64,000 bases of DNA from positions 2,046,001-2,110,000 of the forward strand of contig NZ_CP114280.1 in NCBI RefSeq assembly GCF_029635795.1, read 5' to 3'. Within the stretch, counting starts at the first letter, position 1. The number at the start of each line of letters is the position of its first letter. The notes below the pieces were generated by a model, which ran no database searches, was not told where the DNA came from, and was given only the letters and a program-made list of their open reading frames with translations. This DNA comes from Dickeya lacustris. GTDB lineage: Bacteria > Pseudomonadota > Gammaproteobacteria > Enterobacterales > Enterobacteriaceae. Below are positions 10,928 to 19,882 of the stretch, one piece after another. Both the position numbers and the translations under genes were made by a program.

Positions 10928-12440
10928 AACCCAACTCCTCCAGATACTTCTCCATTTCCAATTCCAGCTCAGCCAATTGTGCTTGCAGTTGCTTACGTTC
11001 GGCGCGGACCACCATCAGGTCAATTTCCTCTTCTTCTTCAAAGGTATCGACGTAGCGGGGAATATTCAGGTTATAGTCGTTATCGCGTATCTCTTGCAGG
11101 CTGGCAAGATAAGCGTATTTATCAACGTTATCACCTTCGCGGTAGGTTTTAACGATTTTGGCAATATGGTCTGCACTTAACCGGTTTTGCGCCTTATCGG
11201 TGGTAAACTCTCGACTGGCATCGATAAACATTACGTTATCGTCAACTTTCTGCTTTTTGAAAATCAGAATAGCAGCAGGAATGCCGGTGCCAAAAAAAAG
11301 TTTTTCCGGTAGGCCGATCACCGCATCCAACAAATTTTCTTCAATCAGTTTCTGGCGGATTTTCCCTTCGCTGGAACCACGGAACAGTACACCATGCGGT
11401 ACTACCACCCCCATGCGCCCACTTTTCGGTTTCAGCGTTTCGATCATATGCGAAATAAAGGCGTAGTCACCCTTAGTTTTCGGCGGTAGGCCGCGACGGA
11501 AACGGCTGAATTTATCGCTTTCCACCTCACTGTATCCCCACTTATCCAGCGAGAAGGGCGGATTAGCGGTAACGATATCAAACAGCTTAAGGTCGCCATT
11601 CTTATCCAGCAATTTAGGGTTACGAATGGTATCGCCCCATTCAATCTTGTGGTTATCTTCGCCGTGCAAAAACATGTTCATTTTCGCCAGTGACCAGGTC
11701 GAACCAATCGCTTCCTGACCATATAACTCATACTGCTTACTACCATGGTTTTGTACCACTTTACGGCCGCATTTCATCAATAACGACGCAGAACCACAGG
11801 CAGGGTCGCAAATGGTATCACCAGGTTGCGGATCGAGTAATTCCGCCATCAAGTCGGACACTTCCGGTGGGGTATAGTACTCGCCTGCCTTCTGGCCGCT
11901 ATTAGCAGCAAACTTACCAATCAGATACTCGTAAGCATTGCCGATCACATCTAATCCACCGATACGGCTAGGTTTTAGGTCCAGATCTGCACAGGAAAAC
12001 TCTTCAAGGAGATCTTTTAGAATCCCGTTCTTTTGCTTCTCTTCACCCAGCTTGTCGGTATTAAAAGAGATATCCTGAAACACGCTTTTTCCCGCGTCTT
12101 TCAGTTTTGTGCCGTTAGCTTCTTCAATCGCGTGCAGAGCTTTATCGATGCGCTCGCCATTACCCGGTTCATTGCGATGCTGAAAGAGCGTGTAAAAACT
12201 GGCCTGTTTTGGCAGAACAAAACGCTCGTTCTTCATCATCTCTTCGATCAGTTCTGGTTCATCACCATATTCAGCCTTATAACCATCGTAATGATCCTGC
12301 CAGACGTCCGAAATGTATTTAAGGAACAGCATGGTAAGAATGAAATCTTTATAGGTGTCGGGGCTGATGGTGCCACGGAAAATATCGCACACACTCCATA
12401 ACACATTGTTGATACGGTTCTGGTCGATCTTGTTGCTCAT
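10917..12440 (-). CDS. hsdM: Type I DNA adenine methyltransferase HsdM
   Basis: A 507-residue N6-adenine methyltransferase. The N-terminal helical HsdM domain (about 9-150) is followed by the Rossmann methyltransferase: GEYYTPPEVSDLMAEL (186-201), SAM-binding DPACGSASLL (212-221) and the catalytic NPPF (293-296). It methylates host sites together with HsdS and forms the M2S core of the restriction complex. It lies first in the hsdM-hsdS-rhuM-hsdR-peptidase series. The start at 12440 lies 6 bases beyond the stop of the upstream half-HsdS gene, so the operon may begin further upstream. Confidence 0.95.
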   Translation of the reverse strand: MSNKIDQNRINNVLWSVCDIFRGTISPDTYKDFILTMLFLKYISDVWQDHYDGYKAEYGDEPELIEEMMKNERFVLPKQASFYTLFQHRNEPGNGERIDKALHAIEEANGTKLKDAGKSVFQDISFNTDKLGEEKQKNGILKDLLEEFSCADLDLKPSRIGGLDVIGNAYEYLIGKFAANSGQKAGEYYTPPEVSDLMAELLDPQPGDTICDPACGSASLLMKCGRKVVQNHGSKQYELYGQEAIGSTWSLAKMNMFLHGEDNHKIEWGDTIRNPKLLDKNGDLKLFDIVTANPPFSLDKWGYSEVESDKFSRFRRGLPPKTKGDYAFISHMIETLKPKSGRMGVVVPHGVLFRGSSEGKIRQKLIEENLLDAVIGLPEKLFFGTGIPAAILIFKKQKVDDNVMFIDASREFTTDKAQNRLSADHIAKIVKTYREGDNVDKYAYLASLQEIRDNDYNLNIPRYVDTFEEEEEIDLMVVRAERKQLQAQLAELELEMEKYLEELGYGA

Positions 12441-12446
12441 AACACA

Positions 12447-13026
12447 TTAATCCTTAAGTAATTGTTGTAAAATACCAAGTTCAAGCTGATGGCGGTTATT
12501 CTGTAACTGACTTATAAGTAGTTCTTCTTTCTGCCAGACTCGTTGAAGCTCAATAATTTTTCGCTGTGTTTGTATCGATGGAACAGGAATCTTTACATCC
12601 AGCAAATGCGGCTTTAGTAATGAGCTGAATGCCCGTACCACTACGATTAAACATTTGTTGCGTCATAGGGTGGTTTAGTACCCAGCACAGATACTCTGGT
12701 GCGATCGCATTCATTTTTCGTAGAGGTGTAACGATCAAAAACTGGCTCGTAGCTACCACTGGAATATCGCTACGATAGATAACAGCGACGTTTCGGTTAC
12801 CTCTAGCGGCAACGACAATATCATTTTGTTCAAGGAATGGCGGTTTAACGCGCTGCTCCCAACTTATTGCTGGTAAAACAGCTTGATCTCCCTGCCAATC
12901 CTGATCAAGGTCCTTAATTTGTAATATGCGCACATCCCCGTCAGGTACTGGTTCTATTGCCCCCCGGAAGGTGTAGCCTGAGCGGATGTCAGCCATATCA
13001 ACTAGCTTAAATAACTGTATTGGCAT
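12447..13026 (-). pseudogene. Half-length HsdS-like protein, single-base frameshift
   Basis: With the frame repaired this is about 192 residues. An S-subunit-type target-recognition domain (VDMADIRSGYTFRG, QNDIVVAARGNRNVAVI, YLCWVLNHPMTQQMF) is followed by an HsdS-like helix (IPSIQTQRKIIELQ-type region, ending LGILQQLLKD). An extra T in TTT (plus-strand AAA at 12604-12606) shifts the frame; removing it gives ITKAALLDVKIPVPSIQTQ. The start at 13026 is chosen because a GAGG site precedes it. Its stop is 6 bases before hsdM. One-domain S-like genes can pair to form a functional dimer or regulate. Why a full HsdS is also present is unclear. Confidence 0.75.
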
Positions 13027-13162
13027 AATGGCCTCAGTTGAGTACACCACTCCTGGTGTACTTGTCTTAAAGGAGGATTTAAGGGTCTAGCTTTGAGCTA
13101 ATAAGGACCCTCATGTCAATAATCTGCATCCCTACCATTTTATCTGTGCAGCCAAAGAAACA

Positions 13163-13330
13163 TCACCATAACCAGAACAACCCAGCGAACTTACGCAGCA
13201 ATTTGGTTAGTGACAATGACCCATGTAAAGTCATAGAGTTAGCATTAGGCTCTGCCGGATTTAATTCTGTTGTTACGCGAAGTGTAATAATCTTCTTTTG
13301 CAGATCGTAAGAAATTTGGTAAACTGCCAT
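13163..13330 (-). pseudogene. Small ORF, possible remnant of a Cas2/VapD-fold (SinR-like) gene
   Basis: The frame encodes 55 residues starting MAVYQISYDL, with a strong ribosome site (TAGGAGAG) at good spacing. That start resembles the first strand of small Cas2/VapD-fold proteins annotated SinR-like. The rest of this frame looks unrelated, but other frames within the next 150 bases read DFTWVIVTNQIAA and GDVSLAAQIKW, which could be later strands of the same fold. I therefore think it is a gene decayed by several frameshifts. The alternative is a genuine 55-residue protein. The family memory is approximate, so treat the name with caution. Confidence 0.35.
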
Positions 13331-13491
13331 GGTTCAACTCTCCTATCCTAGTTTAGACGCTTTGGGTTTGAGACAACGCGACAGGTTGCAGTCTGTCGCA
13401 AAAACCACCCTCTTATCTGTAGAAGAAGTACTGTAAGAAAAGTGATTTGATAAACATATTGTTGATCGTGGAAGCACGTTCGTCAATAATT

Positions 13492-13521
13492 ATTATACAG
13501 TAGAAACTCTACAGAAATTAA
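13492..13521 (-). promoter_or_regulatory. Candidate promoter for the small gene and hsd cluster
   Basis: A perfect -10 (TATAAT on the minus strand at 13497-13492) is paired with a weak -35 TTAATT (13521-13516) at 18 bases. It lies downstream of the integrase stop and upstream of the small gene and the half-HsdS/hsdM series. The leader between would contain the hairpin GCGACAG...CTGTCGC (about 13378-13399). Confidence 0.45.
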
Positions 13522-13597
13522 CTTCATCTAAAAGTATAGGCACGGTAATTGATTGTCACCTGGCTGTATTTTCTTGATAATAATCAGTCTGTTACTA

Positions 13598-14845
13598 TCA
13601 GTAGTTTTTAAAATCAAACGCACTAACTGCCTTCTCCCGATTCGCATCGAGGAAATCCGCCCACCATTGCAGCATCAGTTTACGCTCGTCCAGGTGCTCG
13701 GCTTTGTGGATGTAGGCCGCTCGTACCGAGTTACGCTCCATATGGCTCATCTGGCGTTCTACCGCATCACGAGACCATAGGCCCGACTCGATAAGCGAGC
13801 TACAGGCCATGGTGCGGAAACCATGGCCGCAGACTTCTACCTTGGTGTCATACCCCATCACTCGCAGCGCCTTATTCACCGTATTTTCACTCATGGGTTT
13901 ACGCGGGTCGTGGTCGCCAATAAAGATAAGCTCATGGTCGCCGCTAAATTGCTGGATTTGTTTCAGCGTCGCCAGTGCCTGTCGGGAAAGCGGCACCAGG
14001 TGCGGAGTACGCATTTTTGAGCCACGGTGAGAGTGTTTTACGCCGTCGATAGGTTCGCGCTCCGGGGGAATCGTCCACAGGGCGGTATCAAAATCTATCT
14101 CTGACCAGCGTGCAAAGCGCAGTTCGCTGGAGCGGATAAAAATCAATAACGTCAGTTCGACCGCCAGACGGGTTAATGGCCTGCCGGTGTAGTTATCGAT
14201 ACGTCGGAGCAGTTCGGGCGTGTGCTTGAGATCCAGTGCTGGGCGATGCTGCCGATTGCTGGACGCCACCGCCCCTGCCATTTCCTGCGCCGGGTTGTAA
14301 TCGATTAATCCGCTTTGTACGGCGTAGCGCATTATTGCGGTTGTGCGTTGCTGGAGCCGTGAGGCGACTTCAAGGCGGCCTGATTGCTCCACCGCCTTGA
14401 TGGGCGCTAGCAGGTCACGGGTTTTAAGTTCGGCGATGTTGCGTTTGCCTATTGCCGGGAAAAGGTTATCTTCCAGGCTTTTCAGCACACGTTGGCTGTG
14501 CTCCTGCGACCATTTTTTATTGGTGGAGTGCCATTCTATTGCCACCTCTTTAAAGGTTAACGCTTCGCTTTGTTCAATCTTATCGGATTTCTTTTTGTCG
14601 CCGGGGTCAGTGCCGTTTGCCAATAACTTCCGCGCCTCATCACGGCGTGCTCTGGCATCAGCCAGAGAGACATCAGGATAAACCCCCAGTGCCAGCATCT
14701 TCTGTTTACCGCCAAAACGGTACTGTAAGCGCCAATACTTTGAGCCATTGGGATGAACCAGCAGATGCATACCATTGCCATCGGTCAGCTTGTATTGCTT
14801 ATCCGAAGGCTTGGCTGTTCTGACTTTGATATCAGTGAGCGCCAT
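13598..14845 (-). CDS. int: P4-type tyrosine integrase of the leuX island
   Basis: A 415-residue site-specific recombinase. The N-terminal DUF4102 arm-binding domain (MALTDIKVRTAKPSDKQYKL, GVYPDVSLADAR) is followed by a SAM-like core-binding domain and the catalytic domain, with Arg in FIRSSELRFARWSEID, HGFR, and the Tyr nucleophile in AAYIHKAEHL. It sits about 190 bases from the 3' end of leuX, the geometry of an integrase that targets the tRNA 3' end. The ribosome site GGAGGAGGTAAGT is very strong. It probably catalyses integration and excision of the island to its left. Confidence 0.95.
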   Translation of the reverse strand: MALTDIKVRTAKPSDKQYKLTDGNGMHLLVHPNGSKYWRLQYRFGGKQKMLALGVYPDVSLADARARRDEARKLLANGTDPGDKKKSDKIEQSEALTFKEVAIEWHSTNKKWSQEHSQRVLKSLEDNLFPAIGKRNIAELKTRDLLAPIKAVEQSGRLEVASRLQQRTTAIMRYAVQSGLIDYNPAQEMAGAVASSNRQHRPALDLKHTPELLRRIDNYTGRPLTRLAVELTLLIFIRSSELRFARWSEIDFDTALWTIPPEREPIDGVKHSHRGSKMRTPHLVPLSRQALATLKQIQQFSGDHELIFIGDHDPRKPMSENTVNKALRVMGYDTKVEVCGHGFRTMACSSLIESGLWSRDAVERQMSHMERNSVRAAYIHKAEHLDERKLMLQWWADFLDANREKAVSAFDFKNY

Positions 14846-14860
14846 ACTTACCTCCTCCCC

Positions 14861-14918
14861 GTTGGTACAAGCATTATCGAACCGAAAATACCATCATCTG
14901 TACCAACAACTGTTGGTA
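14861..14918. repeat. Three GTTGGTA boxes between int and leuX
   Basis: GTTGGTACA (14861-14869) is repeated in reverse as TGTACCAAC (14899-14907), which itself forms an 8-bp-arm inverted repeat TACCAACA/TGTTGGTA at 14901-14918. They lie just upstream of the integrase start, where arm-type integrase sites or an excisionase operator would be expected. A further CTGTTGGT overlaps the tRNA 3' end (15029-15036). Confidence 0.5.
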
Positions 14919-14994
14919 GATGTACATAGATGTCGGTTGACCCTGAGAGAATGAATATAGCGGGAAAGGCGGGTAAATACTGGATTTCAGACAT

Positions 14995-15018
14995 AAAAAA
15001 AGACGTCGGTTGACGTCT
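14995..15018 (-). terminator. Rho-independent terminator of leuX
   Basis: A perfect 7-bp stem AGACGTC/GACGTCT (15001-15018) with a 4-base loop, followed on the minus strand by seven T residues. It lies 14 bases beyond the tRNA CCA end. A near copy of its first half (AGATGTCGGTTGAC, 14928-14941) occurs further into the island. Confidence 0.85.
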
Positions 15019-15031
15019 ATTTATATACTGT

Positions 15032-15116
15032 TGGTGCCGAAGGCCGGACTCGAACCGGCACGTATTTCTACGGTTGATTTTGAATCAACTGCGTCTACCG
15101 ATTTCGCCACTTCGGC
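15032..15116 (-). tRNA. leuX: tRNA-Leu (CAA), leuX
   Basis: An 85-base class II tRNA with encoded CCA. The acceptor arm GCCGAAG/CTTCGGC closes, the T-loop reads GGTTCGAGTCC, a long variable arm is present, and the anticodon loop TTCAAAA gives CAA. It appears identical or nearly so to E. coli leuX as I remember it. leuX is a well-known integration hotspot, used here by the island on its 3' side. Confidence 0.97.
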
Positions 15117-15147
15117 ACGAAGTAGTACTTTGCGGAAAACGTGGTGG

Positions 15148-15175
15148 ATTATACCGAGCTGTGCGTTGGGTGCAA
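15148..15175 (-). promoter_or_regulatory. leuX promoter
   Basis: On the minus strand TTGCAC (-35) and a perfect TATAAT (-10) are separated by 16 bases. The -10 ends about 30 bases before the tRNA 5' end, as expected for a short precursor leader. Confidence 0.75.
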
Positions 15176-15321
15176 CCAGAATCATGATGTTCACGTTGCG
15201 AATGCTGAAAAAATCGTCTCTTGCGGCAATTTACCCGCCAATCGGCGGTTTTCAGTGGTGACATATACGTGATGCTATATAAGCGGCGGGCAGCTTTGCC
15301 CGCCAGAGACGCCACGCAATG

Positions 15322-16392
15322 CTATCGGCGTTTTAATAACAGCACGATGCTGATAAACAGGAATAACGCGCTAGGTAGCAACGCTCCCAGTATCGGCGGC
15401 AGGTGATAAACCAAACTGAGTGGGCCAAAGATTTGATCCAATACGTAGAACAGGAAGCCGAAGCTGATGCCTATGACAATACGCACCCCGGCAGGTACGC
15501 TGCGTAGCGGGCCAAAAATGAACGACAATGCCATCAGCATCATGACCGCTACCGATAACGGCGCAAATAGCTTGTTCCACAAGTTGAGCTGGTAGCGCCC
15601 CGCTTCCTGACCACTCTGATTCAAGTAGACAATATAGTCATACAAGCCACGAATCGACAGCGCATCCGGGTCTAATGCCACTACGCCGAGCTTATCGGGC
15701 GTCAGGTTGGTTTTCCACTCGCCACTTAACGTCTGGCTGCCGCCAATCTGCTTTCCATCAGACAGTTCAGACTGTTCAACCTGCGAGAGTTTCCAGGCAC
15801 CATTTTCATACACAGCGGATGACGCATAGCGAATCGACAGCAATTTACTTTGGTTATCAAAATGATAAATATTGATACCCGCCAGTTCATTGGCTCCTGC
15901 GACTCGCTGGATATAGACAAAATCATTACCGTCTTTTGCCCACAGGCCAATTTGAGTAGACAACATCGAGCGGCCATACATCATCTGCGAGCGGTAATTA
16001 CGCGCCATCTGTTCCCCGGCCGGGGCCAGCCATTCGCCAATCGCCATCGTCAATAACACCAGCGGAATCGCAGTTTTCATGACGGCAGCCGCTATCTGCA
16101 AGCGGGTAAAGCCAGAGGCCTGCATCACCACCAGTTCGCTGCGCGTGGCCAATTGTCCAAGCCCGAGCAATGCCCCCAGCAATGCCGCCATCGGGAAGAA
16201 AATCTCGATATCTTTCGGCACACTCAGCAGCGTATATAGCCCGGCACCAGCAACGGAGTAACTACCCTGCCCGACTTTGCGCAACTGATCGACAAACTTG
16301 ATGATGCCGGAAAGCGACACCAGCATGAATAACGTCATCATGATGGTGTTAAAAATAGTTTTACCGATATAGCGGTCTAGAACTCGAAACAT
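15322..16392 (-). CDS. lptG: LPS export ABC transporter permease LptG
   Basis: A 356-residue inner-membrane permease of the LptB2FG complex, which extracts lipopolysaccharide from the inner membrane and pushes it onto the Lpt bridge. There are three N-terminal helices (the first around LMVSLSGIIKFV), a periplasmic beta-jellyroll domain (about 130-265) and three C-terminal helices ending FLFISIVLLLKRR. The coupling-helix region SELVVMQASGFTRLQIA (about 86-102) is typical. It starts 1 base after the lptF stop (TGA-G-ATG), so the two are cotranscribed. Confidence 0.96.
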   Translation of the reverse strand: MFRVLDRYIGKTIFNTIMMTLFMLVSLSGIIKFVDQLRKVGQGSYSVAGAGLYTLLSVPKDIEIFFPMAALLGALLGLGQLATRSELVVMQASGFTRLQIAAAVMKTAIPLVLLTMAIGEWLAPAGEQMARNYRSQMMYGRSMLSTQIGLWAKDGNDFVYIQRVAGANELAGINIYHFDNQSKLLSIRYASSAVYENGAWKLSQVEQSELSDGKQIGGSQTLSGEWKTNLTPDKLGVVALDPDALSIRGLYDYIVYLNQSGQEAGRYQLNLWNKLFAPLSVAVMMLMALSFIFGPLRSVPAGVRIVIGISFGFLFYVLDQIFGPLSLVYHLPPILGALLPSALFLFISIVLLLKRR

Positions 16393-16393
16393 C

Positions 16394-17513
16394 TCAGGCC
16401 GCTCCTTTGGCTCGTTGACGGCTGCCAGGTTTTAGGCTGGCTCGTAACTTACGCACCGCCACGCTATCCCAGACGTTAAACAATACGGCCAGCGCCAGAT
16501 AACTGACATTCACCAGCCACATCCAAAACAGCGGGTCGAGCTTGCCTTTACCGGCATTGGAGCGCAACGAGCTTTGCAGCAGGAAAAAAATCAAATACAG
16601 CAGCATAGCAGGCAACATACTCAACACTCGCCCCTGACGCGGGTTGACGACACTCAGTGGCACCACCATGACAGCCATAATCAACACGGCAAAAATGAGC
16701 GTTAAACGCCAATGGAACTCGGCGCGAGCCGCAATATCCGATGATTGCCACAAGGTTTTCATGTCCATTTGATCGACATTGCTCGGATCAACAGAAACCG
16801 GTTGATAACCGATGATGGCCTGATAGTTGGTGAAATCGGTAATACGAAAGTCACGTAACATCGCGGTGCCTTCATAACGGGTTCCACTATGAAGTGTAAC
16901 CACCTGAGAGCCGTCGGCTCGCGCTGCGACGTTACCGCTATCCGCCACGACGACCGATGGACGAGAATTTTCACGCGGATGTAGTTGCGCCAGAAAGACG
17001 CGCTCAAAGTTGCCGCCATCGGCCTTGCCAACAAACAGCACCGAGTTGCCGTCCTGCGTTTGCTGGAACTGCCCTTCCGCCAGCGAAGCCATGCCGGGGT
17101 TGGCCTCGCGCTTCCGCCAGCACCTCATCCTGATGGCGGGACGACCAGGGGCTCAACCACACAACGTTAGCCGTCGCCAATATCGCGGTCAGTAACGACA
17201 GCAATAGCGCGGCTTTTAACAATACGGCTTTACTGAAACCACAGGCATGCATCACCGTGATTTCACTTTCCGCATACAGCCGCCCCAGAGTCATCAACAA
17301 ACCAAGGAACAGGCTCAGTGGCAGAATAAGTTGCGCCATTTGCGGCACGCCCAGCGCCAGCAGCGACAGCACCAGATTGGTTGGGATATCGCCGTCTACA
17401 GCGGCACCCAGTATCCGCACCAGTTTTTGTGAAAAGAAAATCAGCAGCAGGATAAACAGGATAGCCACCTGGCTTTTGAAGGTTTCTTTTACCAGATATC
17501 GAATGATGATCAC
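16394..17513 (-). pseudogene. lptF: LPS export permease LptF, frame broken by one extra base (probable sequence error)
   Basis: With the frame repaired it is about 372 residues, close to E. coli LptF at 366. It starts at GTG (MIIIRYLVKETFKSQ), as in E. coli. Both halves are well conserved: ESEITVMHACGFSKAVLL in the first, and SVVVADSG, DFRITDFTNYQAIIG and VVPLSVVNPRQGRVLSMLPA in the second. They switch frame near 17103-17108 (GCGCGAGGCC), where one base fewer would give VLAEARANPGMASLAEG. LptF is essential in E. coli and relatives, so an inactivating insertion is hard to believe in a viable cell. Divergent from pepA. Confidence 0.93.
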
Positions 17514-17634
17514 GCTTAATTACGCCTGTGAAAACTTGTATTTTTGCAGGAAAGTCGATAGTTTTTTCGCTAACTCGCCATTTACACTCATTTGTGGCAA
17601 CCTTCGTCGCTAAAACGTTATTAAAGCACCCTGA

Positions 17635-19305
<1,671 letters not shown>

Positions 19306-19358
19306 GCGTGGCTAAATGCTGTGCCAGAAGGGTCAGCATCGTCACTCCTTTCCGATTT

Positions 19359-19386
19359 AATCCCCGCACCGGCGGGGATTTGTTAT
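19359..19386 (+). terminator. Terminator after pepA
   Basis: A 9-bp stem AATCCCCGC/GCGGGGATT (19359-19380) with a 4-base loop, followed by TGTTATT. It sits between pepA and holC, 54 bases past the pepA stop, so holC-valS probably need their own promoter or read-through. Confidence 0.75.
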
Positions 19387-19420
19387 TCTGTCTGTGACCT
19401 TCATCGGTATGCGGAGCATC

Positions 19421-19870
19421 ATGAAACACGCCCTTTTTTATCTGCTGGAACACGATAATCACAGCGGAGAGTTGAACGCCTGTGAGGCGCTGGCCTGCGA
19501 TATTGCCGCCGCGCGCTGGCGTGCCGGTCAACGGGTGCTGATTGCCTGTGCCGACCAGCAACAAGCCTTCAGGCTCGACGAGGCGCTGTGGCAGCGAGAA
19601 CCGCAAGCCTTCGTGCCGCATAATCTGGCCGGAGAAGGCCCGCGTCAGGGGGCACCGGTGGAGCTGGCCTGGCCGCACAAACGCGGCAGCGCGCCGCGCG
19701 AACTGCTCATCAATCTGCAACCCCAATTCGCAGATTTTGCCACCGCTTTCCATGAAGTGATAGACTTCGTTCCTTACGAAGAATCCCTGAAACAGTTGGC
19801 GCGCGACCGCTATAAAGCCTATCGCAGCGTCGGCTTCCAATTGACCACGGCGACGCCGCCAACTCACTGA
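19421..19870 (+). CDS. holC: DNA polymerase III chi subunit
   Basis: A 149-residue clamp-loader accessory subunit (147 in E. coli) that binds single-strand binding protein and, with psi, tethers it to the replisome. The family features are visible: FYLLE near the start, CDIAAARWRAGQRVLIACAD, LDEALWQ, FVPHNLAGEGP, and the closing DRYKAYRSVGFQLT. The start at 19421 follows GCGGAGC. It ends 12 bases before the valS start, as in E. coli, implying one transcript. Confidence 0.96.
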   Translation: MKHALFYLLEHDNHSGELNACEALACDIAAARWRAGQRVLIACADQQQAFRLDEALWQREPQAFVPHNLAGEGPRQGAPVELAWPHKRGSAPRELLINLQPQFADFATAFHEVIDFVPYEESLKQLARDRYKAYRSVGFQLTTATPPTH

Positions 19871-19882
19871 ATTTTGAGCATA

